From the NCBI GenBank assembly GCA_963845735.1, contig CAWJTR010000009.1:496001-560000 (forward strand): a DNA stretch of 64,000 bases, written 5' to 3'. The notes under the pieces are model-generated. The model ran no database searches and had not been told where the DNA came from. It saw nothing but the letters and a program-made list of their open reading frames with translations. Shown one piece after another: positions 9,717 through 18,529 of this stretch. Each line of letters starts with the position of its first letter. The stretch's first letter is position 1. Origin of the DNA: AP-15 sp963845735 (lineage in GTDB: Bacteria; Pseudomonadota; Alphaproteobacteria; ATCC43930; CGMCC-115725). The position numbers and the translations under genes are program-made.

Positions 9717-11887
9717 GTGACGGTGCGGCTGTTCGGAGTACCGCTGTTCGCCTCAGTCGTGCGACTGGTGCCGGGATCGCTTCTGCCGACGATGAGCAGA
9801 ATCGAGGTCTTCTTTCTTTCCCACTGGCTGCTGCTGCGTCGGCGGCGGCTATGCGCGATATCACCGCCGCTCCGCAGCGCCGACCCGATCGGCGACGCCG
9901 TTGCCGAAGGAACTGCGGCTGGCCTGGGTGGGCGTGCGTCCTCGCACGACGTGCACCTGCGGGCGCAAAGGGCGCGCGACGAGGCATTTGCCAGCGGCGA
10001 CTGGGGCAACGCGATTGGCACTCTGCTGTCACTCGTGCGCAACCATCCCTCCGATGAGGTATTGCAACGCATCACGGCTCGCGTGCTCGATGAAATGGGC
10101 GATCTAACCCGGGCGGTATCGGCCTGGGAAGGCATCGTCGCCCGTTTCCCCCTCTCGCGGGAAGGATTCATCAGCTTGGTCGCTACCGTTGCCCGCCGAT
10201 CGGGGACCACGGCGCCACGGGCGCTGATCAAAGCCCGGTGTTCCGTTACCTTCAATGACTTCCTCACTATCGCCCGCGCCTGGGACATGATCGGCGACGC
10301 GAACGAGGCTCGCATTGCATTCGGATCGCTCATAACGCTATTCAAGGACCGCGATGAGGCATGGAGCGCTGCGATATCGCGGCTCGAAGCGCTCGGCTTC
10401 TATCGACAGGCCGCAACGGTTCTGCGATGCGCCGCGGCAACCTCGCCGCAACCACGGCAATATTGCGAGAGACTGGCCGAAATCGAAAGTATCGCCGATT
10501 GCGTGCCTGCCGAGATGTTGCGCCCTCGGCAGCACCGATCGTTATCGGCTCTAAGCGGGCTGCTCTCCGAACTCGTCGCGGCACGCAACGAGGTTGCGTC
10601 GGCGGCGGTCTACCCTGGTTCGGTGGTGATGGTCACCGACGGGCTCGGCCCTGGCGGCGCCGAGCAGCAGTTGCTCTACACCGCCCTCGGCCTGCGGGCG
10701 CCGACCGGCTTCAGGCAGTGGCCGGGGTGTGACCGGATCACCGTCGTCGCCAATCATGCCGCGTCCGCAAAAGTGATGGGTTCTTCCGGCCGCAACTGGA
10801 AGCTGCGGGAATACCGGTGTTCGAATATGAAGGGCTGCCTCTGTTTGGCGGACGGTTTGCTAGCTCCGCCATGCGCTCGATCACAGAGACGCTCCGGTTT
10901 CTACCGACGGTTATGGTGGAGAGCGTCGTCCGGCTAAGCGACGCACTGCGCCAATGGCGGCCGGACGTCGTGCTGATCTGGCAGGAGAAGACGGTCTTCG
11001 AAGCTGGGCTGGCTGCGCTGCTGGCGCGGGTGCCACGGATCATACTATGTCTGCGCTCGGTACCGGTAATTGATCGGCCCGAGCGGTACCGGCCGGAATA
11101 CCCGCTCATTTTCAAGGCGCTGCTGGCCGCCAGCGGTGTGGATTTTTCATGCAATTCGCGCTACGCGGCCAGCCGTTATTCGCAATGGCTTGGCATCGAT
11201 CCGGCGCGGATCACAATCATTCCGAACGGAGCCGCACAACCGCCCACGAGCGGCGACGAAGCCTCGGACGCTCTGTTCCGAGAATTCGAGGCCCGCACCA
11301 GCCCCAGCAGGCTGACGGTCGGGGTCGTCATGCGCATGGATGAGAACAAGCGGCCTCTGCTGTGGGTCGAGACCGCCGCCAGCCTGCTGCAACGGCTGCC
11401 CTCGGCGCGGTTCATTCTGGTCGGCGACGGCCGGCTACGCCGGCAGGCTACCAGTTGGGTCGAGCAGCGCGGGATCGCCGAACGGTTCCTATTCGTCGGC
11501 CTTTCGCGCAGTGTCGGCTTCTGGCTCGCGAAGATGGATCTCCTCATGCTTCTCTCGAAACACGAAGGGCTGCCCAATGCGCTGATCGAGGCGCAGCTGA
11601 GCGGCGTCCCCGTCGTGACAACGCCGGCCGGCGGTGCGCCCGAGGCGATGGTACCCGGCGTCACGGGGAGCGTGACGGCGCCCAACCCGTCTGCCGACGA
11701 GACCGCGATGCAGGTGATGAGCCTGCTGGACGAACCGGACCGGCTGCGCCAAATGGGCGAGGCGGCCGCGAAATGGGCTGCCGACACATTTTCCATGGCA
11801 CGTATGCTGCGCGGAACCTTTGCCTTGCTGAGCTACGATGGGCAGGCGGTCAAAGAATTCGGCGCCACGGCCGCAGCCGGTTCGTAA
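9717..11887 (+). pseudogene. Helical-repeat GT4 glycosyltransferase, copy 1 (one frameshift)
   Basis: First of three related proteins in this locus. The N-terminal third is alpha-helical and TPR-like, with EVLQRITARVLDEMGD and AVSAWEGIVARFPLSREG. The C-terminal half is a retaining GT-B glycosyltransferase of family GT4, with GLGPGGAEQQLL, RMDENKRPLLWVE, FILVGDGRLR and the Ex7E motif in SKHEGLPNALIEAQ. The frame breaks at the AAAA run 10769-10772. One more A would give a continuous protein of about 723 residues collinear with the intact copy at 14498-16768. The start is uncertain: GTG 9717 is used, ATG 9793 is possible, and homology to copy 2 begins near RLVPG. It probably transfers a sugar in surface-polysaccharide assembly; donor and acceptor are unknown. 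Confidence 0.8.
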
Positions 11888-11956
11888 GATCGCCACAACT
11901 GTTTCGCCCAGCAGCGGCAGCGCTGTCGGCGAAGGCGGTCTTCCGAGGTCCGTTTT

Positions 11957-12110
11957 CCCGATTTCCAGCTCCGCGCCGGCGCGCCCTTCTCCTACGTGTA
12001 CAACCACTCGGCGCGTTGGGAGCACGAGTTGCGAGTGGAGGCGGTCGCTGAGCACGAGAAGGCGGTACCCCGTGAAGAAGCCGAAGGCATGATATGGTCG
12101 GCTTGTCAGC
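11957..12110 (+). pseudogene. Fragment resembling plasmid pRiA4b ORF-3-like proteins
   Basis: In one frame the translation reads FQLRAGAPFSYVYNHSARW and then EHELRVEAVAEHEKAVPREE. This resembles the core of pRiA4b ORF-3-like proteins, which usually read FxYxYDFGDxWEHxxxxE. Neither a sensible start nor the usual cysteine-containing C-terminus is present, so this is a remnant. It lies between glycosyltransferase copy 1 and the small secreted protein gene. The assignment rests on one short motif. Confidence 0.4.
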
Positions 12111-12173
12111 GCGACCTCGACGAGCTGCCAATCTGTTTGAGAGCGCTATTCTCCTTCAAAACGAGAGGAAACG

Positions 12174-12524
12174 ATGGGATATGCGCTACGTACATTGGCC
12201 ATTGGCCTCGGCATGTTGGGGAGCTTGGCAGCGGCGGGCGGATCCAGCGCTGCGGGAGTCGTTGGTGGCGGCGGCCTTTCGGGCGTCATACCAGGGGTGA
12301 ATTCAGGGACAATTTCAGGACATATCTCGGGAACGGTCGCCGGGACCATTTCAGGGGCGATAGGGATCACTCCTGCGACGGCGGGCATCAGCCCCGGGAC
12401 GACGCCGCCGGCATTCCCGGGCACGACATTGGGGACAATGCCACAAACGGGGGCACCACAGATTGGAATAATACAACAAACTGGGACGCCACAACCGACG
12501 TCAGAAACAGCAGTCCCTCGTTGA
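12174..12524 (+). CDS. Small secreted Gly/Thr/Pro-rich repeat protein
   Basis: A 116-residue protein that I do not recognise. ATG 12174 follows a good GAGAGG ribosome site. Residues 1-27 form a plausible signal peptide (LAIGLGMLGSLAAAGGSSAA). The rest is low complexity, with tandem short units such as GTISGHISGTVAGTISGAIG and proline/threonine-rich stretches. It is likely exported and unstructured or fibrous, possibly a cell-surface component made with the polysaccharide. No enzymatic motif and no cysteines are visible. The repetitive codons could also mimic a gene by chance, so certainty is moderate. Confidence 0.5.
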   Translation: MGYALRTLAIGLGMLGSLAAAGGSSAAGVVGGGGLSGVIPGVNSGTISGHISGTVAGTISGAIGITPATAGISPGTTPPAFPGTTLGTMPQTGAPQIGIIQQTGTPQPTSETAVPR

Positions 12525-12661
12525 TCCAGCGCTTTCAGGATCCTCTTGTCCCGCGGCGTGGGCGTGCCCCCAAAACGCTTGGACCAGCGTTTGTGAGTTC
12601 AACATCTTCATCTCGATCGAGCGATCCACACCGTTAAAGCCATTAAAGAGGAGGAGCCCGA

Positions 12662-12877
12662 ATGCGTGCCATGGTTCGAACCTTATTAATGCCTTTTGTT
12701 TGGCCAATTCTCATCCTTCGAGGGTTTTCGTCGATCTTGTCTCAAGCGAACTCATGTATTTGGCGGATGGTGGATTTTCTTGAGTGCGTCGGTTGGCCGA
12801 GCAGCGGTGGCCGGCCCGAAAGGGGTCTCGGCGCTTCAGCTGCCACTCGCAGAGCAGCGAACTACCAAGCCCGCTGA
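12662..12877 (+). CDS. Possible 71-residue hydrophobic peptide, unknown
   Basis: Kept only because ATG 12662 is preceded by a strong GAGGAGG ribosome site at good spacing. The first 25 residues are hydrophobic (LLMPFVWPILILRGF), as in a small membrane peptide. The remainder is arginine-rich and looks non-coding. No homologue is recognised. The surrounding 12525-13049 stretch otherwise shows no convincing gene. Confidence 0.22.
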   Translation: MRAMVRTLLMPFVWPILILRGFSSILSQANSCIWRMVDFLECVGWPSSGGRPERGLGASAATRRAANYQAR

Positions 12878-13049
12878 AACTGGAATGTCTATCCTCCGGG
12901 GGACTACGCCGACTATTGACACTGACATTTCGTGTCGCCTTTGGCAGTAGCGTGCGTTCGTTGCCGAAAGCTCCTCTATGACGAAGCAATATGGACAGAT
13001 TGGTCTCGCGGGGGTAGAAAATCGCCGTGGAAACGAAATCTGCGCTTCG

Positions 13050-14210
13050 ATGCGAGCCATTCCGATCCTTTGCTGCTTCACTTTTGCCTTGCTCACCGCA
13101 TGCTCGGGTCTGCCGATTGCGGGTCCGACGGCAAAAGAGGTGGTCGAGCAGCAGGTCGAGAACAATCACCTCCGCTACGATCTGGTCGAAGTCGATCAGC
13201 ACGTCGTTAGCGTTCTCACCGCGCAAGCCCAGCCGAGTTTTCACGAGAGCTTCAGGCAATATGGGAAACCTCTGGCATCGAAGATCGGAATCGGCGATTC
13301 GGTTTCGGTCACGATTTGGCAGGTAGGCACGGGGGCGCCAGCGGCCGGCACAACCCCTTCCCCGACCTCCGCAGAAATCAGCACCATCGCGCTTCCGGTC
13401 CAGGTGGTTGGACCTGACGGCGGGGTAAGTATCCCTTATGGTGGGCGGATCCACGTCGCCGGTCGGCTGCCGCTCGAGGTGCAGCGGATGGTCGAGGACC
13501 GGCTGTCGAGCAAGATAGCCGGGGTTCAGGCGATCGTCACCGTAACCAGCGTCTATGATGTCGCCAGCGTCGGCGGAGAGGTCGTAAACGGCACCCGCGT
13601 GCCGCTGCCGCTCAACGGCATACGTCTCCTCGACGTGATCGCCGCCGCGGGCGGTGCGAAGGCGGCGGTCTTTGATACCTATGTCCAGCTTTCCCGCCAC
13701 GGCGTCACCGTCACGATCCCGATGGAACAGCTGGTATCGAACCCTGCCGAGAACATCTATGCGTGGCCGGGCGACGTCTTGACCTTGATCAGCCGGCCGC
13801 GCTCCTTCATCGCCCTCGGCGCAACCGGGCAAAACGGGACCGGGCAAAACGCACTGATCAATATCGACCGGAAAAATTTCACGCTTGCGAAAGCGGTGGC
13901 GAGGGCCGGCGGCTTGCTCGATGAACGGGCCGACCCGACCGGCGTGTTCTTGTTGCGCTACGAGCCGTCATCGGTCGTCAAGGTGCTGCACACGACCGAA
14001 TTGGCGAGCGGCCCCGGCGGCAGCTCGCCAGTGATCTTTCGGCTCGATCTGCGCGACCCCCAGGGCTATCTCCTCGCGCAGTCGTTCCCGATTCAGGACG
14101 ACGACGTCTTGTATGTCGCGAACGCGCCGCTGACCGTGACACAGAAATTCCTGACGCTCCTCAACACGCTGAGCGGCCCGATCATCTCGGGAGTCGCCGT
14201 CACCAAATAG
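13050..14210 (+). CDS. Polysaccharide export outer-membrane lipoprotein (KpsD/Wza-like)
   Basis: An outer-membrane secretin-like lipoprotein for capsule or exopolysaccharide export. The frame opens at 12978, but ATG 13050 gives a lipoprotein signal peptide with lipobox LLTAC and lipidation at Cys18. The N-terminal poly-export domain is visible as GIGDSVSVTIWQVG, VVGPDGGVSIPYGGRIHVAG and LEVQRMVEDRL. Two SLBB-like domains follow: GEVVNGTRVPLPLNGIRLLD, and FIALGATGQNG through FTLAKAVARAGGL. The product has 386 residues. With the KpsM/T/E-like genes downstream, it is the expected outer-membrane part of an ABC-dependent capsule exporter. No Wzc or Wzy gene is seen. Confidence 0.88.
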   Translation: MRAIPILCCFTFALLTACSGLPIAGPTAKEVVEQQVENNHLRYDLVEVDQHVVSVLTAQAQPSFHESFRQYGKPLASKIGIGDSVSVTIWQVGTGAPAAGTTPSPTSAEISTIALPVQVVGPDGGVSIPYGGRIHVAGRLPLEVQRMVEDRLSSKIAGVQAIVTVTSVYDVASVGGEVVNGTRVPLPLNGIRLLDVIAAAGGAKAAVFDTYVQLSRHGVTVTIPMEQLVSNPAENIYAWPGDVLTLISRPRSFIALGATGQNGTGQNALINIDRKNFTLAKAVARAGGLLDERADPTGVFLLRYEPSSVVKVLHTTELASGPGGSSPVIFRLDLRDPQGYLLAQSFPIQDDDVLYVANAPLTVTQKFLTLLNTLSGPIISGVAVTK

Positions 14211-14497
14211 AGCGAACAGCGGCAGTGCGCATCGAACGCTTCGTTGGAATCGGGGGGCCGACCCGAAATGTCGGGCAAACGCGCGAGCGTTGGGCTCGCA
14301 CGGGCCGTGCCTACGACCAGGTGCTGCTGTGTCAACCGAGCGGCGAGCTGGCGACACTTCGCGATATTGCGTAAAGGAGATGGTGGGGTGCGCGATGGTT
14401 CTGCTCGAAATTCTCCGAGAACCACGGCTGAGCGATCCCAGCGTCCACGATTTTTGAGCTGGGCTATACCCAACCTTCCGACATTCGTCTAAGGATC

Positions 14498-16768
14498 ATG
14501 CACGAGATGCGGCCAAATCGAAGGTGCGCCCCTTCGAACGCACTCGTCGGCACCAACGACGCGCCGCCCGGCTGGGAAGCGTTCGGGATACAATTTCCGA
14601 CCTCTCTTAGTCGCTTGGTGCCAGGGCCGATGCTGCTGACGCTAAACAACGCCCGAGTATTCCTTTTATCTTATTTGTTGCTGCTGCGTCGGACGCGAGC
14701 CGGGCGGCTGCCGGCGCTGAGCGCGGACCCGGTCGGCGATGCCGTAGCCGAAGGTGCTGCCGCGGGGTTCGCCTATCGCGCGCCGTCGTGCAGCGCCAGG
14801 CTCACGGCGCAGAGAGCGCGCGACAATGCCTTTGCGCTGGGCGATTCCGCGCACGCACTCGCCACCCTGCTGTTGCTGGTGCGCGATTACCCCGCGGACG
14901 AGGTCCTCCAGCGCATCGTCGCGCGCGTACTTGGCGAAATCGGAGAGAGAAAAAAGGCCGCGTTGGCCTGGGAGGGCATCGTAGCGCGGTTTCCCCAATC
15001 CCGGGAGGCGTTTCTCGGCTTGGTGATGGCAGTTGCCCGACAATCGGGTTTCGCGGCGGCACGTTCCCAGATCGCAGCGCGATTTTGTATCGATCCGGCC
15101 ACCTTCGACAATTTGCTTACGGTTGCTAAGGCTTGGGACGCAATCGGCGATTTGAAAAAGGCAAATGCCGCGTACCAAGCGATCACAACACTGTTTGATG
15201 ACCACGACGACGCTTGGAGCGAGACGGCATCGCGCCTGGAAGCGCAAGGGTTCTATCGAGGTGCCGCGGAGGTTTTGGCGCGCGCCGCTGCAAGGCGCAG
15301 GCCGGCGAGACAGCACCTGGAAAGGTTGGCGGTAATCGAAGACATCATCTCGCATCTGCCGGCACGGTTGTCGCGGGATAAGGCGCGCTCGCGGCAACGC
15401 AGGTCGCTCGCCGTCCTCGGCGGGCTTCTCTCCCAAGTCGTCGCCGCGCGCAACGAGGTTTTGCCAGCGATCAATTCTGTACCGGGCTCGATCGTGATGA
15501 TCATCGGCGGCCTCGGTGCCGGTGGCGCCGAGCGGCAATTGCTGAACACCGCTCGTGGGCTGCGGGCCCTGTGTGCTGATCCGCAGCGGCCGCCATTCAA
15601 TCGGATCACGGTGGTAGCGGAATCGTGCCGCTCGCGCAAGCACGGCGGCTTCTTTCGGCCGCAGCTTCGGCTTGCCGGCGTGCCGGTGGTCGAATACGAG
15701 GAGCTGCCGCTATTCGGTGGACGTTTCGCGTCCTCTGCCGTTCGCCCGATCGCGGGCGCGTTGAGATATTTACCATTGCCGATGCTGAGGAGCGTTCTCA
15801 AACTCAGCGACGCGCTTCGCCTGTGGCGGCCGGAGGTCGTGCAGATCTGGCAGGAGCCGACCGTCTTCGAAGCCGCGTTGGCTGCGCTTTTAGCGCGTGT
15901 CCCGCGGATCATCCTGTGTCTACGCTCGGTGCCGGCAATCGATCGCCCAGAGCGGTACCGGTGTGAGTACCCGCTCGTCTTCAACGCGCTATTGGCCGCG
16001 CGCGGTGTCGAGCTGTCATGTAATTCGCGATTTAGTGCAGCCCGGTATGCGCAATGGCTTGGCATCGATCCAGCGCGGATCACGATCATTCCCAACGGCG
16101 TGGCGCGATTGCCCGCCGACGGCGACAAGACGTCAGACGCCCTCTTCCAGGAATTCGATGCGCGAACCGGCCACAGCCGGTTGACGGTTGGGGTCGTCAT
16201 GCGCATGGACGAGAACAAGCGCCCGCTGCTGTGGGTGGCGGCGGCAGCGAGCCTTCTGGAGCAGATGCCGACCGCCCGCTTCATTTTGGTCGGCGATGGG
16301 CGGTTGCGTCGTCAGACCATGAAATGGGTCGAGCAGCATGGGATCGCCGATCGCTTCCTGTTCGTCGGGCTCTCCCGCAATGTAGGCTTCTGGCTCTCGA
16401 AAATGGACATCTTTATGCTTTTGTCGAAGCATGAGGGGTTGCCGAACGCGGTGATCGAGGCGCAGCTGGCTGGGGTTCCGGTGGTCATGACGCCCGCTGC
16501 TGGTGCGCCCGAGGCGGTGATTGCGGACGTCACCGGCATCGTCACTGAGCCAAACCCGTCGGCCGAAGATATCGCGGCAACGGTGATGAAGCTGGTCAAC
16601 GAGCCCAATCGGCTGCGTCAGATGGGTAGGGCGGCCGGCAATTGGGCAGTCCGAGCGTTTTCGATGGCGCAGATGCTGCGCGGCACTCTCACTCTGATGG
16701 CCGGCGGGCCCGGCGTGGTCAGCCTCGACCCGCAGCGGGTGGCGGGAAAACCCCGTCGTCGTCACTGA
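14498..16768 (+). CDS. Helical-repeat GT4 glycosyltransferase, copy 2 (intact)
   Basis: An intact 756-residue protein. Residues from about 90 to 310 form helical TPR-like repeats (ADEVLQRIVARVLGEIGERK, AALAWEGIVARFPQSREAFL). From about 325 there is a GT4 glycosyltransferase: GGLGAGGAERQLLNTARGL, ARITIIPNGV, VVMRMDENKRPLLW, FILVGDGRLRRQ and the Ex7E catalytic motif in SKHEGLPNAVIEAQL. It aligns end to end with the genes at 9717 and 18530, so the locus carries a small expanded family. It is likely a cytoplasmic, membrane-associated enzyme building the exported glycan. The helical part may bind partners. Substrates are unknown. Confidence 0.88.
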   Translation: MHEMRPNRRCAPSNALVGTNDAPPGWEAFGIQFPTSLSRLVPGPMLLTLNNARVFLLSYLLLLRRTRAGRLPALSADPVGDAVAEGAAAGFAYRAPSCSARLTAQRARDNAFALGDSAHALATLLLLVRDYPADEVLQRIVARVLGEIGERKKAALAWEGIVARFPQSREAFLGLVMAVARQSGFAAARSQIAARFCIDPATFDNLLTVAKAWDAIGDLKKANAAYQAITTLFDDHDDAWSETASRLEAQGFYRGAAEVLARAAARRRPARQHLERLAVIEDIISHLPARLSRDKARSRQRRSLAVLGGLLSQVVAARNEVLPAINSVPGSIVMIIGGLGAGGAERQLLNTARGLRALCADPQRPPFNRITVVAESCRSRKHGGFFRPQLRLAGVPVVEYEELPLFGGRFASSAVRPIAGALRYLPLPMLRSVLKLSDALRLWRPEVVQIWQEPTVFEAALAALLARVPRIILCLRSVPAIDRPERYRCEYPLVFNALLAARGVELSCNSRFSAARYAQWLGIDPARITIIPNGVARLPADGDKTSDALFQEFDARTGHSRLTVGVVMRMDENKRPLLWVAAAASLLEQMPTARFILVGDGRLRRQTMKWVEQHGIADRFLFVGLSRNVGFWLSKMDIFMLLSKHEGLPNAVIEAQLAGVPVVMTPAAGAPEAVIADVTGIVTEPNPSAEDIAATVMKLVNEPNRLRQMGRAAGNWAVRAFSMAQMLRGTLTLMAGGPGVVSLDPQRVAGKPRRRH

Positions 16769-16788
16769 TTAGCCGAGCCGGTCGCCGG

Positions 16789-17976
16789 TCAGGCCTTGAC
16801 CACGCGGTCGCTGACGATCCCGCGACGCGCGCAGATATTGCGCGTGTCAATGATCAGCGGGCAGGATTCGACCAACAGGCCGTAATCGACGCTGCTGTGA
16901 TCGGTGCAAATGATCGCCATGTCGAAGCGCGCAATCGCCGCCGCCAACCATGAGATGGAGCGCCGCCCGGCCAGCTTCCCGTGTTCGCGCGTCGGCGGGA
17001 TTTCCGGGCGAATGGATCGTAATAGAAAACAGCGGCGCCTCGCACTTCTAGGAGTTCGATGATCTTCAATGCTGGGCTCTCTCGGGTATCCTCAACGTCG
17101 CGCTTATAGGCCAGACCCGCGAGCAGCGCTTGAGCGCCCGCCCCGCTCGCTCGTTGAAAACCTCGCTCGCCTTCTCGACGACGCGGCGCGGCATCGCGGC
17201 GTTAACCTCGCTGGCGAGTTCGATGAACCGGGTCGTGATATCGAATTCCCGCGCCTTCCACGTCAGATAGAACGGGTCGATCGGGATGCAATGTCCGCCG
17301 AGCCCCGGTCCGGGATAGAAAGGCATGTAGCCGAACGGCTTGGTTCTGGCGGCTTCGATGACCTCCCAGACGTCGCTGCCCATCGCCTCGTAGACCATCT
17401 TGAGCTCGCTGACGAGGCCGATGTTGATCGAGCGAAATATATTTTCTGTCAACTTGACGGCCTCAGCGACCTCCAGCGAACTCACCGGCACGGTGCTCGC
17501 CGCGACAGCGTCGTAGAGGGCGACGGCAAGCCGCAAGGCCTCGAGTCCGTCGCCGCCAACAACCTTTGGGATGTCGGCCGTGGCGTAATTGGGGTTGCCG
17601 GGATCCTCCCGCTCGGACGAATAGGCGAGGAAGAAATCGTCGCCCGAGCGGTGGCCGGATCGCTCGAGGAAGGGCCGCATGACGTCGCGCGATGTACCGG
17701 GATAGGTCGTTGACTCCAGCACGATCAGCTGTCCCGGTCGCAGATGGCGCGCGACCGCTTCGGTCGTCGCCGCGCGACAAAGCTAAGATCGGGTTTGCGT
17801 TGCCGCGTCAGAGGGGTCGGGATGCACAGGATGACGGCGTTGCTCTTGGCGATGCGGGAGAAATCGACGGTTGCACAGAGCCGTCCCGTGGCCCGTAAGG
17901 GCGCAATGCTGTCGGAGTTGATGTGACGAATATGCGACCTTCCGGCATTGAGCAGATCCACCTTGGTGCGACGATC
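16789..17976 (-). pseudogene. UDP-sugar dehydrogenase (WecC/TviB-type), 5'-truncated and frame-broken
   Basis: Translation in successive frames gives a nucleotide-sugar dehydrogenase, which oxidises a UDP-hexose C6 to a uronic acid. Visible pieces are VDLLNAGRSHI, ILCIPTPLTRQRKPDLSFVA, LESTTYPGTSRDVM, SSEREDPGN, YPGPGLGGHCIPIDPFYLTW (catalytic Cys), LLAGLAYKRDVEDTRESPAL and ICTDHSSVDYGLLV. Frame changes lie near 17773, 17128 and 17008. The N-terminal Rossmann nucleotide-binding loop is absent; homology begins abruptly at about 17976, where an opposite-strand epimerase fragment starts. It is not functional as written. Confidence 0.85.
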
Positions 17977-18477
17977 GCCCATTGCTATTCCCACCTGTGG
18001 CGGATCCCGACCACGATCTTCCGCTTCTTCAGCGCATATGGCCCTTGGGGACGTCCGAACATGGCGCTGTTCAAGTTCGTCCAGAACATCTTGGCCGACC
18101 CATCGATCGACGTATACAATTACGGCAACATGGAGCGCGAGTTCACCTATGTCGACACTTGTCGAAGGAGTTGTCCGGTTGTGCCATGAAATTCCGCCGT
18201 CGGACGGAAAGACGGCGGCGAGCCCGGTGGCCCCGTACCGCGTGGTGAATATCGGCGGTGGATATCCCGTCGGCCTCCTCACGTTCGTCGAGGAGATCGA
18301 AGCGGCACTCGAGCGGCGAGCCAAGCGGAATTACGTGGAGGGGCGGCCCGACGCTGTTCCCAAAACCGAGGCGTCGACCGCGCTTCTTGACCGCTGGTCG
18401 GCTATCGGCCGCAAACCCCGGTGTCGGTCCGGGTGCGTCAGTTTGTGAGCTGGTACCGCGACTATTACGGCATTTGA
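17975..18477 (+). pseudogene. UDP-glucuronate 4-epimerase, C-terminal half, frame-broken
   Basis: This is the C-terminal half of an NAD-dependent SDR epimerase. It reads AHCYSHLWRIPTTIFRFF and AYGPWGRPNMALFKFVQNIL, then YNYGNMEREFTYVD, then in a second frame EGVVRLCHEIPP and APYRVVNIGGGYPVGLLTFV. A third frame gives VRQFVSWYRDYYGI before the TGA at 18475. Frame changes lie near 18155 and 18400. The NAD-binding N-terminal half and the YxxxK active site are missing. The match is to UDP-glucuronate 4-epimerases of capsule loci. Its truncation point coincides with that of the dehydrogenase on the other strand. Confidence 0.85.
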
Positions 18478-18529
18478 CGGACGCGGCCGCTCGCGTCGAA
18501 GGCGGTCACGCCTCGTCTGGAGGGATAAT

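Noticed and set aside
12301..12480. CRISPR-like or DNA tandem repeat in the Gly/Thr-rich gene
   Set aside because: The repetition is at the protein level with irregular short units; there are no constant repeats separated by unique spacers.
14211..14497. Possible small gene in the gap before glycosyltransferase copy 2
   Set aside because: The open frames lack ribosome sites and plausible composition; nothing supported.
14666..16284. Two long minus-strand open frames inside glycosyltransferase copy 2
   Set aside because: They are shadows in a GC-rich gene; the plus strand carries the GT4 motifs and the translations on the minus strand resemble nothing.
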